A DNA stretch of 64,000 nt from Corynebacterium sp. 21KM1197 (GTDB lineage: Bacteria > Actinomycetota > Actinomycetes > Mycobacteriales > Mycobacteriaceae). The DNA lies in NCBI RefSeq assembly GCF_033783015.1, contig NZ_CP123907.1, positions 372,001 through 436,000 of the forward strand, read 5' to 3'. Every line of letters starts with the position of its first letter. Position 1 is the stretch's first letter. Under the pieces are notes generated by a model. That model was not told where the DNA came from. It did no database searches and saw only the letters and a list, made by a program, of their open reading frames with translations. Of the stretch, positions 44,972-55,130 are shown one piece after another. The position numbers and the translations under genes are program-made.

Positions 44972-45104
44972 CCGGGTTAGGCCGCTAGGCCGGGCGGCCC
45001 GGTTTCCTCGGTGCTTTGCGCCTGCCGTCCCCGGGGCAGGGGCTTCTCACCGGCCCTACCGTCCCTCACCGCCCCCGACCCGGCGGTGTCGATACGCGAT
45101 TGCC

Positions 45105-46481
45105 CTAGGCGCGCTTCCTATCGCGCATGATTCCCACGGCGCAGATCCCGGCTACCCACACGAGCGCCGCGATCAAGCCGCCGCGGGTATCCGCCGCTAG
45201 GGAGAGGGCCACGCACATGAGGGCGAAGAATACGAGCAGGCCGATCGCAGCGGTGCTGCCGCCGGGGGTGGGGAAGTGGGAGCGCTCGTGTGCCTGGGGC
45301 TCGCGGCGGCGATACACCAGGTAGGAGCAGATGATGGCCGTCCACACGGCGAGGAAGAGCGTGGCGGACATGGAGGTGACCATGGTGAAGGCTTCTAGCA
45401 CGCCGTCGCCAGTGGCCATGAGGATGAGCGCGGAGAGCAGGAAGATGCAGGAGAGCGTGAGCGCATTGCGCGGCACCTGGCGCGGGGAGAGTTTGGCAAA
45501 GACGCGGTGGGCGTCGCCGCTTTGGGCCAGGCCGTAGACCATGCGGGAGGTGGAGTAGATGCCGGAGTTGGCGGAGGAGGCCGCCGAGGTAATTACCACG
45601 AGGTTCACGATGGTGGCTGCGGCGGGCAGGCCGGTGAGCGCGAACATGGTGACAAAGGGGGAGTTCTCCGGCACGATCTCGTTCCAGGGGGTGACCATCA
45701 TGATGACGGCCAGGGAGCCGATGTAGAACAGTCCGATGCGCAGCGGAATGGAATTAACGGCCTTGGGCAATACCTTTTCCGGGTCCTTGGTCTCGGCCAC
45801 GGTGGTGCCCACGAGTTCCACCCCCACAAAGGCAAAGAGCGCGATCTGGAAGCCGGTGACAAAGCCGCTGAAGCCGTTGGGGAAGATGCCGCCGTGCTCC
45901 CAGAGGTTGCTCACGGCGGCGGTGGAGCCGGAGTTATTGGTAGCACCAAGGCACACCAGCACGATTCCCACCACGATGAGGGCCACGATGGCGATAATCT
46001 TGATGAGGGCGAACCAGAACTCCGTTTCCCCGAAGGCCTTAACGGTGAGCGCGTTGAGCACAAAGAGCAGGGCGATGGTGCCCAGAATGGGGATCCAACT
46101 GGGCAGGTCCGGCCACCAGAAGCGGAAGTATCCGGTGATGGCGATGAGGTCGGCCACGCCGGTGACGATCCAGCACAACCAGTACGTCCAACTCATGGCA
46201 AAGCGCGCCCAGTTTCCCAGGTACTTTTCCGCGATGTCGGAAAAGGAGTGGAAGTGGGGATTGGCCAGCAGGAGTTCGCCCATGCAGCGCATGAAGAGGA
46301 AGAGCGCCGCGCCAATGATGGCGTACACCAGCAGGATGGAAGGGCCGGCCAGGGCGATGGTCTTTCCCGAGCCCATGAACAGGCCGGTGCCGATGGCTCC
46401 GCCGATGGCGATGAGCTGAATATGGCGGTTGGTGAGTTGCCGCTGTAGTTCGCGCGGCTGGCTTGGTGGGGAGGCGGTCAT
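45105..46481 (-). CDS. cycA: Amino acid permease, CycA-like (D-Ser/D-Ala/Gly transporter family)
   Basis: A 458-aa APC-superfamily transporter with twelve hydrophobic segments. It follows CycA closely: LTNRHIQLIAIGGAIGTGLF at the start, SWTYWLCWIVTGVADLIAIT, FVGVELVGTTVAETKDPEK, and SAASSANSGIYSTSRMVYGLA. E. coli CycA takes up D-serine, D-alanine and glycine; the exact substrate here is inferred. ATG 46481 was preferred to 46505 because it gives a normal N-terminus. The 133 nt between it and the convergent GNAT gene are GC-rich with several small inverted repeats. Confidence 0.88.
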   Translation of the reverse strand: MTASPPSQPRELQRQLTNRHIQLIAIGGAIGTGLFMGSGKTIALAGPSILLVYAIIGAALFLFMRCMGELLLANPHFHSFSDIAEKYLGNWARFAMSWTYWLCWIVTGVADLIAITGYFRFWWPDLPSWIPILGTIALLFVLNALTVKAFGETEFWFALIKIIAIVALIVVGIVLVCLGATNNSGSTAAVSNLWEHGGIFPNGFSGFVTGFQIALFAFVGVELVGTTVAETKDPEKVLPKAVNSIPLRIGLFYIGSLAVIMMVTPWNEIVPENSPFVTMFALTGLPAAATIVNLVVITSAASSANSGIYSTSRMVYGLAQSGDAHRVFAKLSPRQVPRNALTLSCIFLLSALILMATGDGVLEAFTMVTSMSATLFLAVWTAIICSYLVYRRREPQAHERSHFPTPGGSTAAIGLLVFFALMCVALSLAADTRGGLIAALVWVAGICAVGIMRDRKRA

Positions 46482-46567
46482 GGCGTAGCCGTTTCTATCA
46501 GGCAAATGGTTTTTTCAAACTCTAGCGCATGGGGGTGAGGTGCGTGTCAAAAATGGGGTGGGAATGG

Positions 46568-46601
46568 TTGAATGCTGGCACTCGCGGGGGTAGAGTGCCA
46601 G
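46568..46601 (+). promoter_or_regulatory. groES promoter with CIRCE operator
   Basis: CTGGCACTC-N9-GAGTGCCAG (46575-46601) is a perfect 9-bp inverted repeat with the 9-nt spacer of CIRCE, the HrcA operator. A -35 TTGAAT (46568-46573) and, 17 nt on, a -10 TAGAGT (46591-46596) place the right CIRCE arm over the -10, so HrcA would block RNA polymerase. The leader to groES is about 95 nt. Confidence 0.88.
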
Positions 46602-46702
46602 TCAGGTTGTGAGACACACAGTTGTTCACCCGCGACGACGGCTGTGCTGGATAGCAGCAACCGGCACAATCAAGTAAGCACTTATCCAATGGAGGAATAA
46701 CA

Positions 46703-47002
46703 GTGGCAAACGTCAATATCACCCCGCTTGAGGACCGTATCTTGGTGCAGATCGTCGAGGCGGAGACCACCACCGCTTCCGGCCTGGTGATCCCGGACTC
46801 CGCCAAGGAGAAGCCGCAGGAGGCCACCGTCATCGCCGTGGGCGCGGGCCGCTTTGATGAGAAGGGCGAGCGCATTCCGGTAGACGTCAAGGAGGGCGAT
46901 ACCGTGATCTTCTCCCGTTACGGCGGCACCGAGATCAAGTACGAGGGCCAGGAGTACCTGATCCTTTCCGCGCGCGACGTCCTCGCCGTCGTAAGCAAGT
47001 AG
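46703..47002 (+). CDS. groES: Co-chaperonin GroES
   Basis: GroES caps the GroEL ring during protein folding. The 99-aa protein has [22 protein letters not shown] with the mobile loop, [32 protein letters not shown] (landmark blocks), and ends [13 protein letters not shown] 46703 follows GGAGGA at 46691-46696. groEL starts 10 nt after its stop. Confidence 0.97.
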   Translation: MANVNITPLEDRILVQIVEAETTTASGLVIPDSAKEKPQEATVIAVGAGRFDEKGERIPVDVKEGDTVIFSRYGGTEIKYEGQEYLILSARDVLAVVSK

Positions 47003-47009
47003 GGGATAA

Positions 47010-48626
<1,617 letters not shown>

Positions 48627-48658
48627 GGTGGCTGTAGCGTGAGCCTCCTATAGGGGAG

Positions 48659-48699
48659 AAGGCTCCCTCACACCGCCATGAGCGGTGTGAGGGAGCCTT
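48659..48699 (+). terminator. Intrinsic terminator after groEL1
   Basis: An 18-bp inverted repeat (AAGGCTCCCTCACACCGC with GCGGTGTGAGGGAGCCTT) has a 5-nt loop, and TT at its end leads into TGTGG. It is one of the strongest hairpins in the window. Confidence 0.85.
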
Positions 48700-48792
48700 T
48701 GTGGTTCAAAGGGTGGGCGGGCGTGGGGTTTCGGGGTACTATAGTTTTCACTGAATAAGCGTGAGATAATTTTATTTCTTGTGGGGTGACGT

Positions 48793-49128
48793 ATGACTGT
48801 ACCGCTCATTGAAAATGTCAATATGCATAATATTGATTTTTCGGGACAGCAGCTTGAGGGGCTGAACGTGTATTGGTCGAACTTCTGGAATGTGAGCTTC
48901 GAGGGGGCAAAACTGGCAGGGGCGGAATTTATTGAGGATGAATTGCACAATGTCTCATTCGCGTACGCAGACCTGCGGGGCGCGAGGTTTTATGTCTCAA
49001 CCATCTTTGCTTGCGATTGTCGCGGCGCGGATCTTCGCGGGGCCGCGCTGCCTGGCTCGTATGAGGAGCATTATGCCCATCAAGAGGGGATGATTTGTGA
49101 TAACACTACTAGGTTCGAAGTGTGGTAA
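48793..49128 (+). CDS. Pentapeptide-repeat-like small protein
   Basis: The 111-aa product has repeating A(D/K)Lxx-like units: FEGAKLAGAEF, FAYADLRGARF and CRGADLRGAAL. These are typical of the right-handed beta-helix of pentapeptide-repeat proteins. It is short and has few complete repeats. The codon use and the region before it (ATAATTTTATTTC) are more AT-rich than the neighbours, so it may be acquired. GATAAT (48765-48770) may be a -10. Function unknown. Confidence 0.65.
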   Translation: MTVPLIENVNMHNIDFSGQQLEGLNVYWSNFWNVSFEGAKLAGAEFIEDELHNVSFAYADLRGARFYVSTIFACDCRGADLRGAALPGSYEEHYAHQEGMICDNTTRFEVW

Positions 49129-49184
49129 AAGATCGGGTTAATATCCGGTCAGTGTCAGGGAAGGGTAAATCCCCACTATTATCC

Positions 49185-49958
49185 CTACCCCTCGGCGCTC
49201 TCTTCTCCCAGGCGATACTCCATGTACGCCCGGATCACGTAGTCCAGCGCCACGTTCAACCCGATGAGCGAATGATACTCGCCCACGTGCCAGGAGGGGT
49301 GCAGCGCGGTGGAGCAGTAATGGATATTCCACCGTGAGGCCGCCGCCAGGGGATTGCTGCTTAACCGGGTCACCGCCAGGGTGGGCACCCCACGCAGCGA
49401 GGCGGCTCGGGGAATCTCCGCAAAGTCCGGGTTGGTGCCGCCCAGGGAGATGATGACGAGGGTGTCTCTGGGGCCCATCATGGGCAGGCTAACTTTCATC
49501 TCGGTGAGGTCGGTAATCACCGTGGCCTGCTTGCCATTGGCCATGAGAGATTTGGCGAACTCCGAGGCCGCCAGGCGCTGCGAGGAGCCGGTGCCCAGGC
49601 AATACACGGCCCGAGACTCGTAGAGCCGGGAGACGATGGGCTCCACGGCGGTGGCTTCTAAGTGGTCGAGAGTGGCGAGGAGGTCGTGGCGTTGCGCCGC
49701 CACGGGGTCGGGGGTATCGCGCTCTGCCGCCTCCCGCAGCGAGGTGCGGATAAAGTACTTCATCTCCGCGAATCCGGAAAAACCCAGCCTCTTGGCCAGC
49801 CGCATGACGGACGAGGTGGAGGTGTAGGTGCGCTGCGCGATCTGCTGCACGGAGGAATCTGCGGCCTCGGCCTGATGGGCAAGCAGGTAGGTCAAAATAT
49901 CGCGCTCGGTATCGTTCCAGGTGCCCTGCGTGGAGGCCACGATACTGTCCAGGTTCAC
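49185..49958 (-). CDS. RpiR/MurR-family transcriptional regulator (HTH + SIS)
   Basis: The 257-aa protein has an N-terminal HTH_6 domain (WNDTERDILTYLLAHQ, then YTSTSSVMRLAKRLGFSGFAEMK, landmarks near residues 14-65). A SIS sugar-phosphate-binding domain follows (YCLGTGSSQRLAASEFAKSL, VIISLGGTNPD and later VTRLSSNPLA). Members sense phosphosugars. GTG 49958 follows GGGAGGAACG on the minus strand. It lies 71 nt after the PTS gene on the same strand, so it probably controls the PTS and the divergent sugar genes. Confidence 0.85.
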   Translation of the reverse strand: MNLDSIVASTQGTWNDTERDILTYLLAHQAEAADSSVQQIAQRTYTSTSSVMRLAKRLGFSGFAEMKYFIRTSLREAAERDTPDPVAAQRHDLLATLDHLEATAVEPIVSRLYESRAVYCLGTGSSQRLAASEFAKSLMANGKQATVITDLTEMKVSLPMMGPRDTLVIISLGGTNPDFAEIPRAASLRGVPTLAVTRLSSNPLAAASRWNIHYCSTALHPSWHVGEYHSLIGLNVALDYVIRAYMEYRLGEESAEG

Positions 49959-50029
49959 CGTTCCTCCCAAAAGCGCGGCGTTATTATGCCTGGTTAGCAT
50001 AGCAACGCCGCGTTTATCCGGGGAATTGG

Positions 50030-51682
50030 TTAAGAGGAAGCCCCCATGAGGTTTTCAAACTTATCGCGCACCTGGGGCACGTCCATGCCCACGATCACCT
50101 GGATCGCGGTGCCCTTATTCACCAGGCCTAGCGCGCCCGCCTCCTGGAACTCATCGGCGCTGGCTACCTTCTCCGGCTCGGCTACGGAGACGCGCAGGCG
50201 GGTGGCACAGTTGTTCACGGAGGTGATGTTCTCCGCCCCGCCGAGGAGCACGAGGAAAACGGTGGCGCGCTGGATATAGGGGTCGGTAGGCTCCGCGATG
50301 GCTACCGACGCCTCCGGGGCCTCCTCGGCGCTGGCCTCCGCCGTCGGTGCGGCAGGGGAGGCGTCGTTAGTAGAAGCCTTTTTGGCTTCCCGGTATTCCT
50401 GCTTGGAGTACAGTTTGACGTCCTTGGCGTCCTCGCGGCCGGGGGTTTTCAGGTTGAGTTTGAGAATGAGGAAGCGGAAGAGCACAAAGTAGATCACGGT
50501 AAAGCACAGGCCCACGCCGATCTGCATGATGTAGGTGGCGTGGTGCTGCGCCCACAGCGGCACCCAGTTTTGGGCGATGAAGTCGATGAGCCCGCCGCCC
50601 ATGTTTCCGGCTAGGCCGAGTTGGTACATGATGGCCGTCATCAGGCCGGAGAGCACGGCATGCACCGTGAACAGTAGCGGGGCCACGAAGAGGAAGGTGA
50701 ACTCCAGGGGTTCGGTAATGCCGGTGAGCATGGCGGTGAGCACCACGGGGATAAGGAGTGCCAGGGTGGCCTTGCGCTTTTCCGGCTTGGCGGTGGTGTA
50801 AAAGGCGGCGGCGATTCCCAGGGGAGCAAAGACCTTGGGGTTGCCGTGTAGGGCAAAGCCGCCTCCGGGGAATTGCTCGTTGAGCGGGGCGCTGGATTCC
50901 GCGTACGTGGTGAGGTTATTGACCCAGTGTGCCTGGCTTCCTTCCGGCACCACGGCGGGGCCGAACACAAAGGGCGAGTACACAAAGTGGTGCAGGCCGG
51001 TGGGAATGAGAATACGCTCCAGGAACGTATAAAGCCCCACTCCGATGGAACCGGAGGTCATCAAAATGCCCTGGAGGGAGGAAATACCCAGTTGCACCTG
51101 GGGCCACACGAAGCACACGATCAGCGCCAGGGGCATCATGAGGAAGAGGCCCACGATGTACACGAATTGGCTACCTTGGAAGATACCTAGGAACTCCGGG
51201 AGTTTCTTTTCAAAGTAGCGGTTATGAATCCACACGGCCACGGCGGAGATGAAGATGGCGCCCAGAATACCGGTGTCCAGGGTCTTGATCCCCGCGATCA
51301 TCTTTAGCCCGGAATTGCCACCGGGCTCGGCGGCGTAATCAATGCCAAAGGAGGAACCAAAGACCTCCAGGAAGCCCGCCACGAAGTAATTGAACGTGAG
51401 GTAGAGCAGCGCGGCCTCGAGGACCGCGCGGGCATTGGCCATCTTGGCCAGGGCGATGGGTAGACCCAGCACAAAGAGCAGTTCCATCTGGTTGAACACG
51501 GTCCATGCGCCGGATTCCCAGACCTTCCAGAAGTTGCTCCACCAGGTTCCGGGGGCCGCCAAGTCCCCCATGAGTTGCTGGTTTTGCGCGATGATGGCCA
51601 GGGCTACGGCCAGGCCGGCCACGGCGAAGAGCAGCACCGGGGCGAGCATGGCGCTGCCGAACCTCTGCACTTTTTCCATCAT
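50030..51682 (-). CDS. PTS EIICB transporter, glucose/maltose (alpha-glucoside) type
   Basis: It imports and phosphorylates a sugar. The 550-aa protein has an EIIC domain of about ten membrane segments, with ERILIPTGLHHFVYSPFVFG, FPGGGFALHGNPKVFAP and GITEPLEFTFLFVAP, the last being the conserved ITEPxEF motif. An Ala/Glu/Pro-rich linker (about 425-460) is followed by a C-terminal EIIB with the phosphocysteine in NNCATRLRVSV. No EIIA domain is attached. The nearby alpha-glucosidase and RpiR gene suggest maltose or a related alpha-glucoside. Confidence 0.88.
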   Translation of the reverse strand: MMEKVQRFGSAMLAPVLLFAVAGLAVALAIIAQNQQLMGDLAAPGTWWSNFWKVWESGAWTVFNQMELLFVLGLPIALAKMANARAVLEAALLYLTFNYFVAGFLEVFGSSFGIDYAAEPGGNSGLKMIAGIKTLDTGILGAIFISAVAVWIHNRYFEKKLPEFLGIFQGSQFVYIVGLFLMMPLALIVCFVWPQVQLGISSLQGILMTSGSIGVGLYTFLERILIPTGLHHFVYSPFVFGPAVVPEGSQAHWVNNLTTYAESSAPLNEQFPGGGFALHGNPKVFAPLGIAAAFYTTAKPEKRKATLALLIPVVLTAMLTGITEPLEFTFLFVAPLLFTVHAVLSGLMTAIMYQLGLAGNMGGGLIDFIAQNWVPLWAQHHATYIMQIGVGLCFTVIYFVLFRFLILKLNLKTPGREDAKDVKLYSKQEYREAKKASTNDASPAAPTAEASAEEAPEASVAIAEPTDPYIQRATVFLVLLGGAENITSVNNCATRLRVSVAEPEKVASADEFQEAGALGLVNKGTAIQVIVGMDVPQVRDKFENLMGASS

Positions 51683-51982
51683 GGTTCACGTACCTTTTCT
51701 TCTCTCACGATCTTCCTCGTGGCCCCTCCCACGAGAAGCGGGATAGGGGCGCTGCGATCACTCTAAGCCCGCTGCCAGCGAACAATGCCCTCCTCGGGGT
51801 ATTGCGGCATAAGTTCCGCGCTTTTGGCACAGATTCCGCGCCTTGGTGGCTCGTGTGCCGGGGAAAGCGGCGGCCCAGAACCTAGGCTTGGAACGCGCGG
51901 CTAGCGCTGAGAAAGCGATGGCCAAGAAAGCGATGATCGCCCTATGCGCCCAAACCCACGCGCCCCAAGGAGGAGACCCGCC
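51683..51982. other. Divergent promoter region between PTS and EEP genes
   Basis: This 300-nt gap separates the minus-strand PTS gene from the plus-strand phosphatase/glucosidase genes. It holds a perfect 7-bp inverted repeat, CTCGTGG-N6-CCACGAG (51716-51735), 34 nt before the PTS start, a plausible RpiR operator. I see no other gene. Plus-strand AAGGAGG at 51967-51973 serves the next gene. Confidence 0.4.
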
Positions 51983-52810
51983 GTGAAAGTTCTGAGCCTC
52001 AACGCGCACAGTTGGTGCGAGTCGGATCAGATAGCCAAGATCAGGGATACCGCGCGGCTCATCGTGGATGAGGGAGTGGACGTGGTGGCGGTGCAGGAAG
52101 CCAATCAACTCCAAGGCGGGATACCCTGGCGCTCCGAGAGGTACGGTGGCCCGAGCGCCCTGCCGGTGGGAGCGGATAACTACGTGCAGGTATTAGCGGA
52201 GATGTGCGCGCACCTGGGCGCGGAGTACCGCTGCTATTGGGCGGAGGCTCACCAGGGATTTGGCAAATATGACGAGGGTGTGGGCCTGCTGGCACGGGCG
52301 GATTCCGTGACGGAGACGCACCCCCTGGTTCTGGCGGATTATCCCTATACTGACGTGCGCCGTCGGGTGGCACTGGCGGCGAGGATACGCGGCTGGGGCT
52401 GGGTGATCTCGGGGCATTTCTCCTGGTGGGAGGTGGAGGGCCAGCGGCTTTTTGAGGGGGAGTGGGGAGCGATCGAGCGCTTTGTGCGGGAGCACCCCGG
52501 TGAGCGGGTCTGCGTGGCGGGTGACCTGAATAATCCGGCCACCGTGGTCGGGGAGGGGTACAGCTTGATCCGGGAGCGTGGTTGGTGGGATACCCGCGAT
52601 CTGGCGCGGCGAGCCGAGGGGCATGACACCATCGCAGGCAAGATCTCCGGCTGGGAGAAGGCACGGGGTGGTGCGCGGATTGATTATGTACTGATAAACC
52701 AGCGGGTGTGGGTATCCGAGCACCGGGTGGTGTTCACGGGGGAGGAATCGCCGGTGGTTTCGGATCATTATGGAGTGCTGGCCCACGTGGGCGAAGCGGA
52801 AGGAGAATAA
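51983..52810 (+). CDS. Endonuclease/exonuclease/phosphatase-fold hydrolase, candidate sugar phosphatase
   Basis: The 275-aa EEP-fold protein has the active-site blocks VLSLNAHSWCE, VVAVQEANQ (catalytic Glu), SGHFSWWEV, AGDLNNPATV (Asp/Asn) and SDHYGVLAHV (Asp/His). Known relatives include nucleases and MapP, the maltose-6'-phosphate phosphatase of Enterococcus, whose gene is divergent from a maltose PTS gene. The same arrangement here suggests it removes phosphate from a PTS-imported alpha-glucoside. GTG 51983 follows AAGGAGG by 9 nt. The glucosidase follows after 5 nt. Confidence 0.7.
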   Translation: MKVLSLNAHSWCESDQIAKIRDTARLIVDEGVDVVAVQEANQLQGGIPWRSERYGGPSALPVGADNYVQVLAEMCAHLGAEYRCYWAEAHQGFGKYDEGVGLLARADSVTETHPLVLADYPYTDVRRRVALAARIRGWGWVISGHFSWWEVEGQRLFEGEWGAIERFVREHPGERVCVAGDLNNPATVVGEGYSLIRERGWWDTRDLARRAEGHDTIAGKISGWEKARGGARIDYVLINQRVWVSEHRVVFTGEESPVVSDHYGVLAHVGEAEGE

Positions 52811-52815
52811 GGATC

Positions 52816-54585
52816 ATGCAGAAGAATGAACGCCAGTGGTGGCATGACGCGGTGGTGTACCAGATTTATCCGCGCAGTTTCCGCGATTCCAATGGCGATG
52901 GCATAGGCGATATTCCGGGGATCATGCAGCAGTTGCCCTACCTCAAGGAATTGGGGGTGGACGTGATATGGCTGTGCCCGGTGTATCGCTCGCCCAATGA
53001 CGATAATGGCTACGATATTTCCGATTATCGGGACATCATGACGGAGTTTGGCACCCTCGATGATTTTGATGCGCTGCTTGCCGCCGCCCACGATCAGGGC
53101 TTGAGGATCATGATGGACCTGGTGGTCAATCACACCTCGGACGAGCACGAGTGGTTCCTGCACTCCCGGGAAAGCAGGGATAACCCCTACCGGGATTACT
53201 ACATCTGGAAGGACCCGGCCGGATACGCGGAGGACGACACGCCGCTGCCGCCGAATAATTGGGGCTCGGAGTTCGGTGGTTCCGCTTGGGAATGGGACGC
53301 GCACACGGGGCAGTTTTACCTGCACATGTTCTCCCGCAAGCAGCCGGATTTGAATTGGGAAAACCCGGCGGTGCGCGAGGAGATCTTTGAGATGATCCGC
53401 TGGTGGCAGGATCGCGGCGTAGACGGCTGGCGGGTGGATGCCATTGGTACGGCGGATAAGCCCGAGGGTTTCCCCGATGATCCCTACCAGGAGCCGGGTC
53501 GGGTGACCTCCTCCATGCGCTTTGTGAACAACCGGCCTAAGGTGCACACCTGGCTGCACATGATGAACCGTGAGGCTTGGTCGCGCGGCGGAAGCGCAGG
53601 AGAGGCGTCGATAAGCAACACCGGAATCGTGACCGTGGGGGAACTTGCCGGGCCCACCCCGGAGGACGGCGTGCTGTACACCGCCCCGGAGCGAGAGGAA
53701 CTCAGCCAGATCATTCACTTTGAGCACGTGAGCCTGGGCAACGATCCGCGCTTTGATAAGTGGAGCCTTCAGCGCCCCGGCCTGGTGGAGCTAAAGCGGG
53801 TGCTGGATTCCTGGCAGCGGGGGCTGCACGGTAAGGGCTGGAACGCCCTGTACTGGGATAATCACGATCAGCCCCGCGCGGTTTCCCGCTTTGGCGACGA
53901 TCGCCCGGAGTTCCGGGAGGCATCCGCCAAGGCCCTGGCCACGGCGCTGTACCTCCAGCAGGGCACGCCGTACATTTATCAGGGCCAGGAACTGGGCATG
54001 ACCAACGTGGAGTTCCCGAGCATAGAGGATTATCGTGACCTCGATAGCGTGAATTGGTACCGCACCGTGGTGGAGGAGCGCGGGGAACTCAGTGCCGAGG
54101 AGGCATTGGCCCGCGTGCACGCCCGGGGGCGGGATAACGCGCGCACGCCCATGCAGTGGAACGCGCAGCCGCAGGCGGGGTTCAGCGGGGAGGTTCCGCA
54201 GGTGCAGCCGTGGATCGCGGTGAATCCCCGGTACCCGGAGATCAACGCCGCAGCCCAGCAGGACGATCCGGCCTCGGTGCTGAATTACTATCGACGCCTC
54301 CTGCGCCTGCGCAAGGGCACCCTGCGCGAGGTGGTGCGCGAGGGATCCTATGAGCCCCTGGCAGCCGACGACCCCCGGGTGTACGCCTACCAGCGCGTGT
54401 GGGGAGGGAAACGGCTGGTGGTGGCGGTGAACTTCACCTCGCGGGAGGCGGCGTGCCCGCCCGAGGTACACGCCGCCCTGGGGGAGGATGAGGCGCTGCT
54501 GAGCAACTACGAGGAGGCCGCTACGACCTCTGCCCTGCGCCCCTGGGAGGCGCGGGTGGTGCTGCGCGAGGCACGCGAGGTGTAG
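52816..54585 (+). CDS. GH13 alpha-glucosidase (oligo-1,6-glucosidase family)
   Basis: It hydrolyses alpha-glucosides in the cytosol. The 589-aa protein has all GH13 regions: DLVVNHTSDEH (I), GWRVDAIG with the Asp nucleophile (II), VGELAG with the Glu acid/base (III) and YWDNHDQPR (IV). KQPDLNWENP is the QPDLN marker of the oligo-1,6-glucosidase subfamily. The residue after the nucleophile Asp is Ala. This position is Val in alpha-1,6-specific enzymes and Ala or Thr in alpha-1,4 enzymes, so maltose-type substrates are likely. AGGAG precedes the ATG. Its 3' end overlaps whcA on the other strand. Confidence 0.92.
   Translation: MQKNERQWWHDAVVYQIYPRSFRDSNGDGIGDIPGIMQQLPYLKELGVDVIWLCPVYRSPNDDNGYDISDYRDIMTEFGTLDDFDALLAAAHDQGLRIMMDLVVNHTSDEHEWFLHSRESRDNPYRDYYIWKDPAGYAEDDTPLPPNNWGSEFGGSAWEWDAHTGQFYLHMFSRKQPDLNWENPAVREEIFEMIRWWQDRGVDGWRVDAIGTADKPEGFPDDPYQEPGRVTSSMRFVNNRPKVHTWLHMMNREAWSRGGSAGEASISNTGIVTVGELAGPTPEDGVLYTAPEREELSQIIHFEHVSLGNDPRFDKWSLQRPGLVELKRVLDSWQRGLHGKGWNALYWDNHDQPRAVSRFGDDRPEFREASAKALATALYLQQGTPYIYQGQELGMTNVEFPSIEDYRDLDSVNWYRTVVEERGELSAEEALARVHARGRDNARTPMQWNAQPQAGFSGEVPQVQPWIAVNPRYPEINAAAQQDDPASVLNYYRRLLRLRKGTLREVVREGSYEPLAADDPRVYAYQRVWGGKRLVVAVNFTSREAACPPEVHAALGEDEALLSNYEEAATTSALRPWEARVVLREAREV
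53604..53616 (+). repeat. Dispersed 13-mer GGCGTCGATAAGC, copy 4
   Basis: Exact copy inside the alpha-glucosidase gene, encoding EASIS just before the catalytic-Glu region, at a point where a short variable loop is expected. Confidence 0.45.
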
Positions 54586-54866
54586 GAGGGGCGATTCTTG
54601 CGCAGCAACGTCATGCGCTCGGACTCGCTCATGCCGCCCCAGATTCCGTAGGGCTCTGCCGCGCGCAGCGCGTGGTCGCGGCAGAGGTCCATCACGGGAC
54701 AGGTCTGGCAGATGGCCTTGGCCTTGTTCTCGCGCAGGGTGCGAGCGCGGCCGCGCTCACCATCGGGGTGATAGAACATCTCGGAGTTCTTTCCGCGGCA
54801 GGCTCCGTGGAGCTGCCAATCCCATAGGTCTGCGTTGGGGCCAGGGAGAAGGTGCGGCTGGGACAT
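54507..54866 (-). CDS. whcA: WhiB-family Fe-S regulator (WhcA/WhiB3 type)
   Basis: WhiB proteins bind a 4Fe-4S cluster and act with the main sigma factor. The 119-aa protein has the four ligand cysteines (HGACRG, then ICQTCPVMDLC), the G-W turn EPYGIWGGMSESER and a basic C-terminus. Its place beside sigD, near groEL1 and guaB, matches whcA (cg0695) in C. glutamicum and whiB3 in M. tuberculosis. AAGGAG precedes the ATG. The last about 26 codons overlap the alpha-glucosidase 3' end antisense. Confidence 0.88.
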   Translation of the reverse strand: MSQPHLLPGPNADLWDWQLHGACRGKNSEMFYHPDGERGRARTLRENKAKAICQTCPVMDLCRDHALRAAEPYGIWGGMSESERMTLLRKNRPSYTSRASRSTTRASQGRRAEVVAASS

Positions 54867-54910
54867 GAAAAAGATCTCCTTGAGCAGCGGATCAATGGTC
54901 AGCAGCGAGT

Positions 54911-54929
54911 GTGAACCTTCTAGGTGAAC
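54911..54929. promoter_or_regulatory. Direct repeat in the whcA-sigD divergent region
   Basis: GTGAAC occurs at 54911-54916 and 54924-54929 (13-nt spacing), with an inner ACCT-TCT-AGGT palindrome, 45-63 nt before the whcA start. It may be a regulator site. The rest of the 264-nt gap 54867-55130 holds no gene. Confidence 0.3.
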
Positions 54930-55130
54930 AAAAAGTAGACGGCGGGTTACGGGGATATGGATTCTCGGTATGCAAAACGGAAACAGCGAGGTTATTGCGC
55001 ATTTTTTGGCGGATGAAAACCCGGGAGAACGCGGGGTTGCTGCGTATGTCCGGCACCTAGACCATGAGTGCCCTATGGCTTAAAGTATGCTGAATCCGGT
55101 ATCCCATCACCGCGAGGAAAAGAGCAGGAA

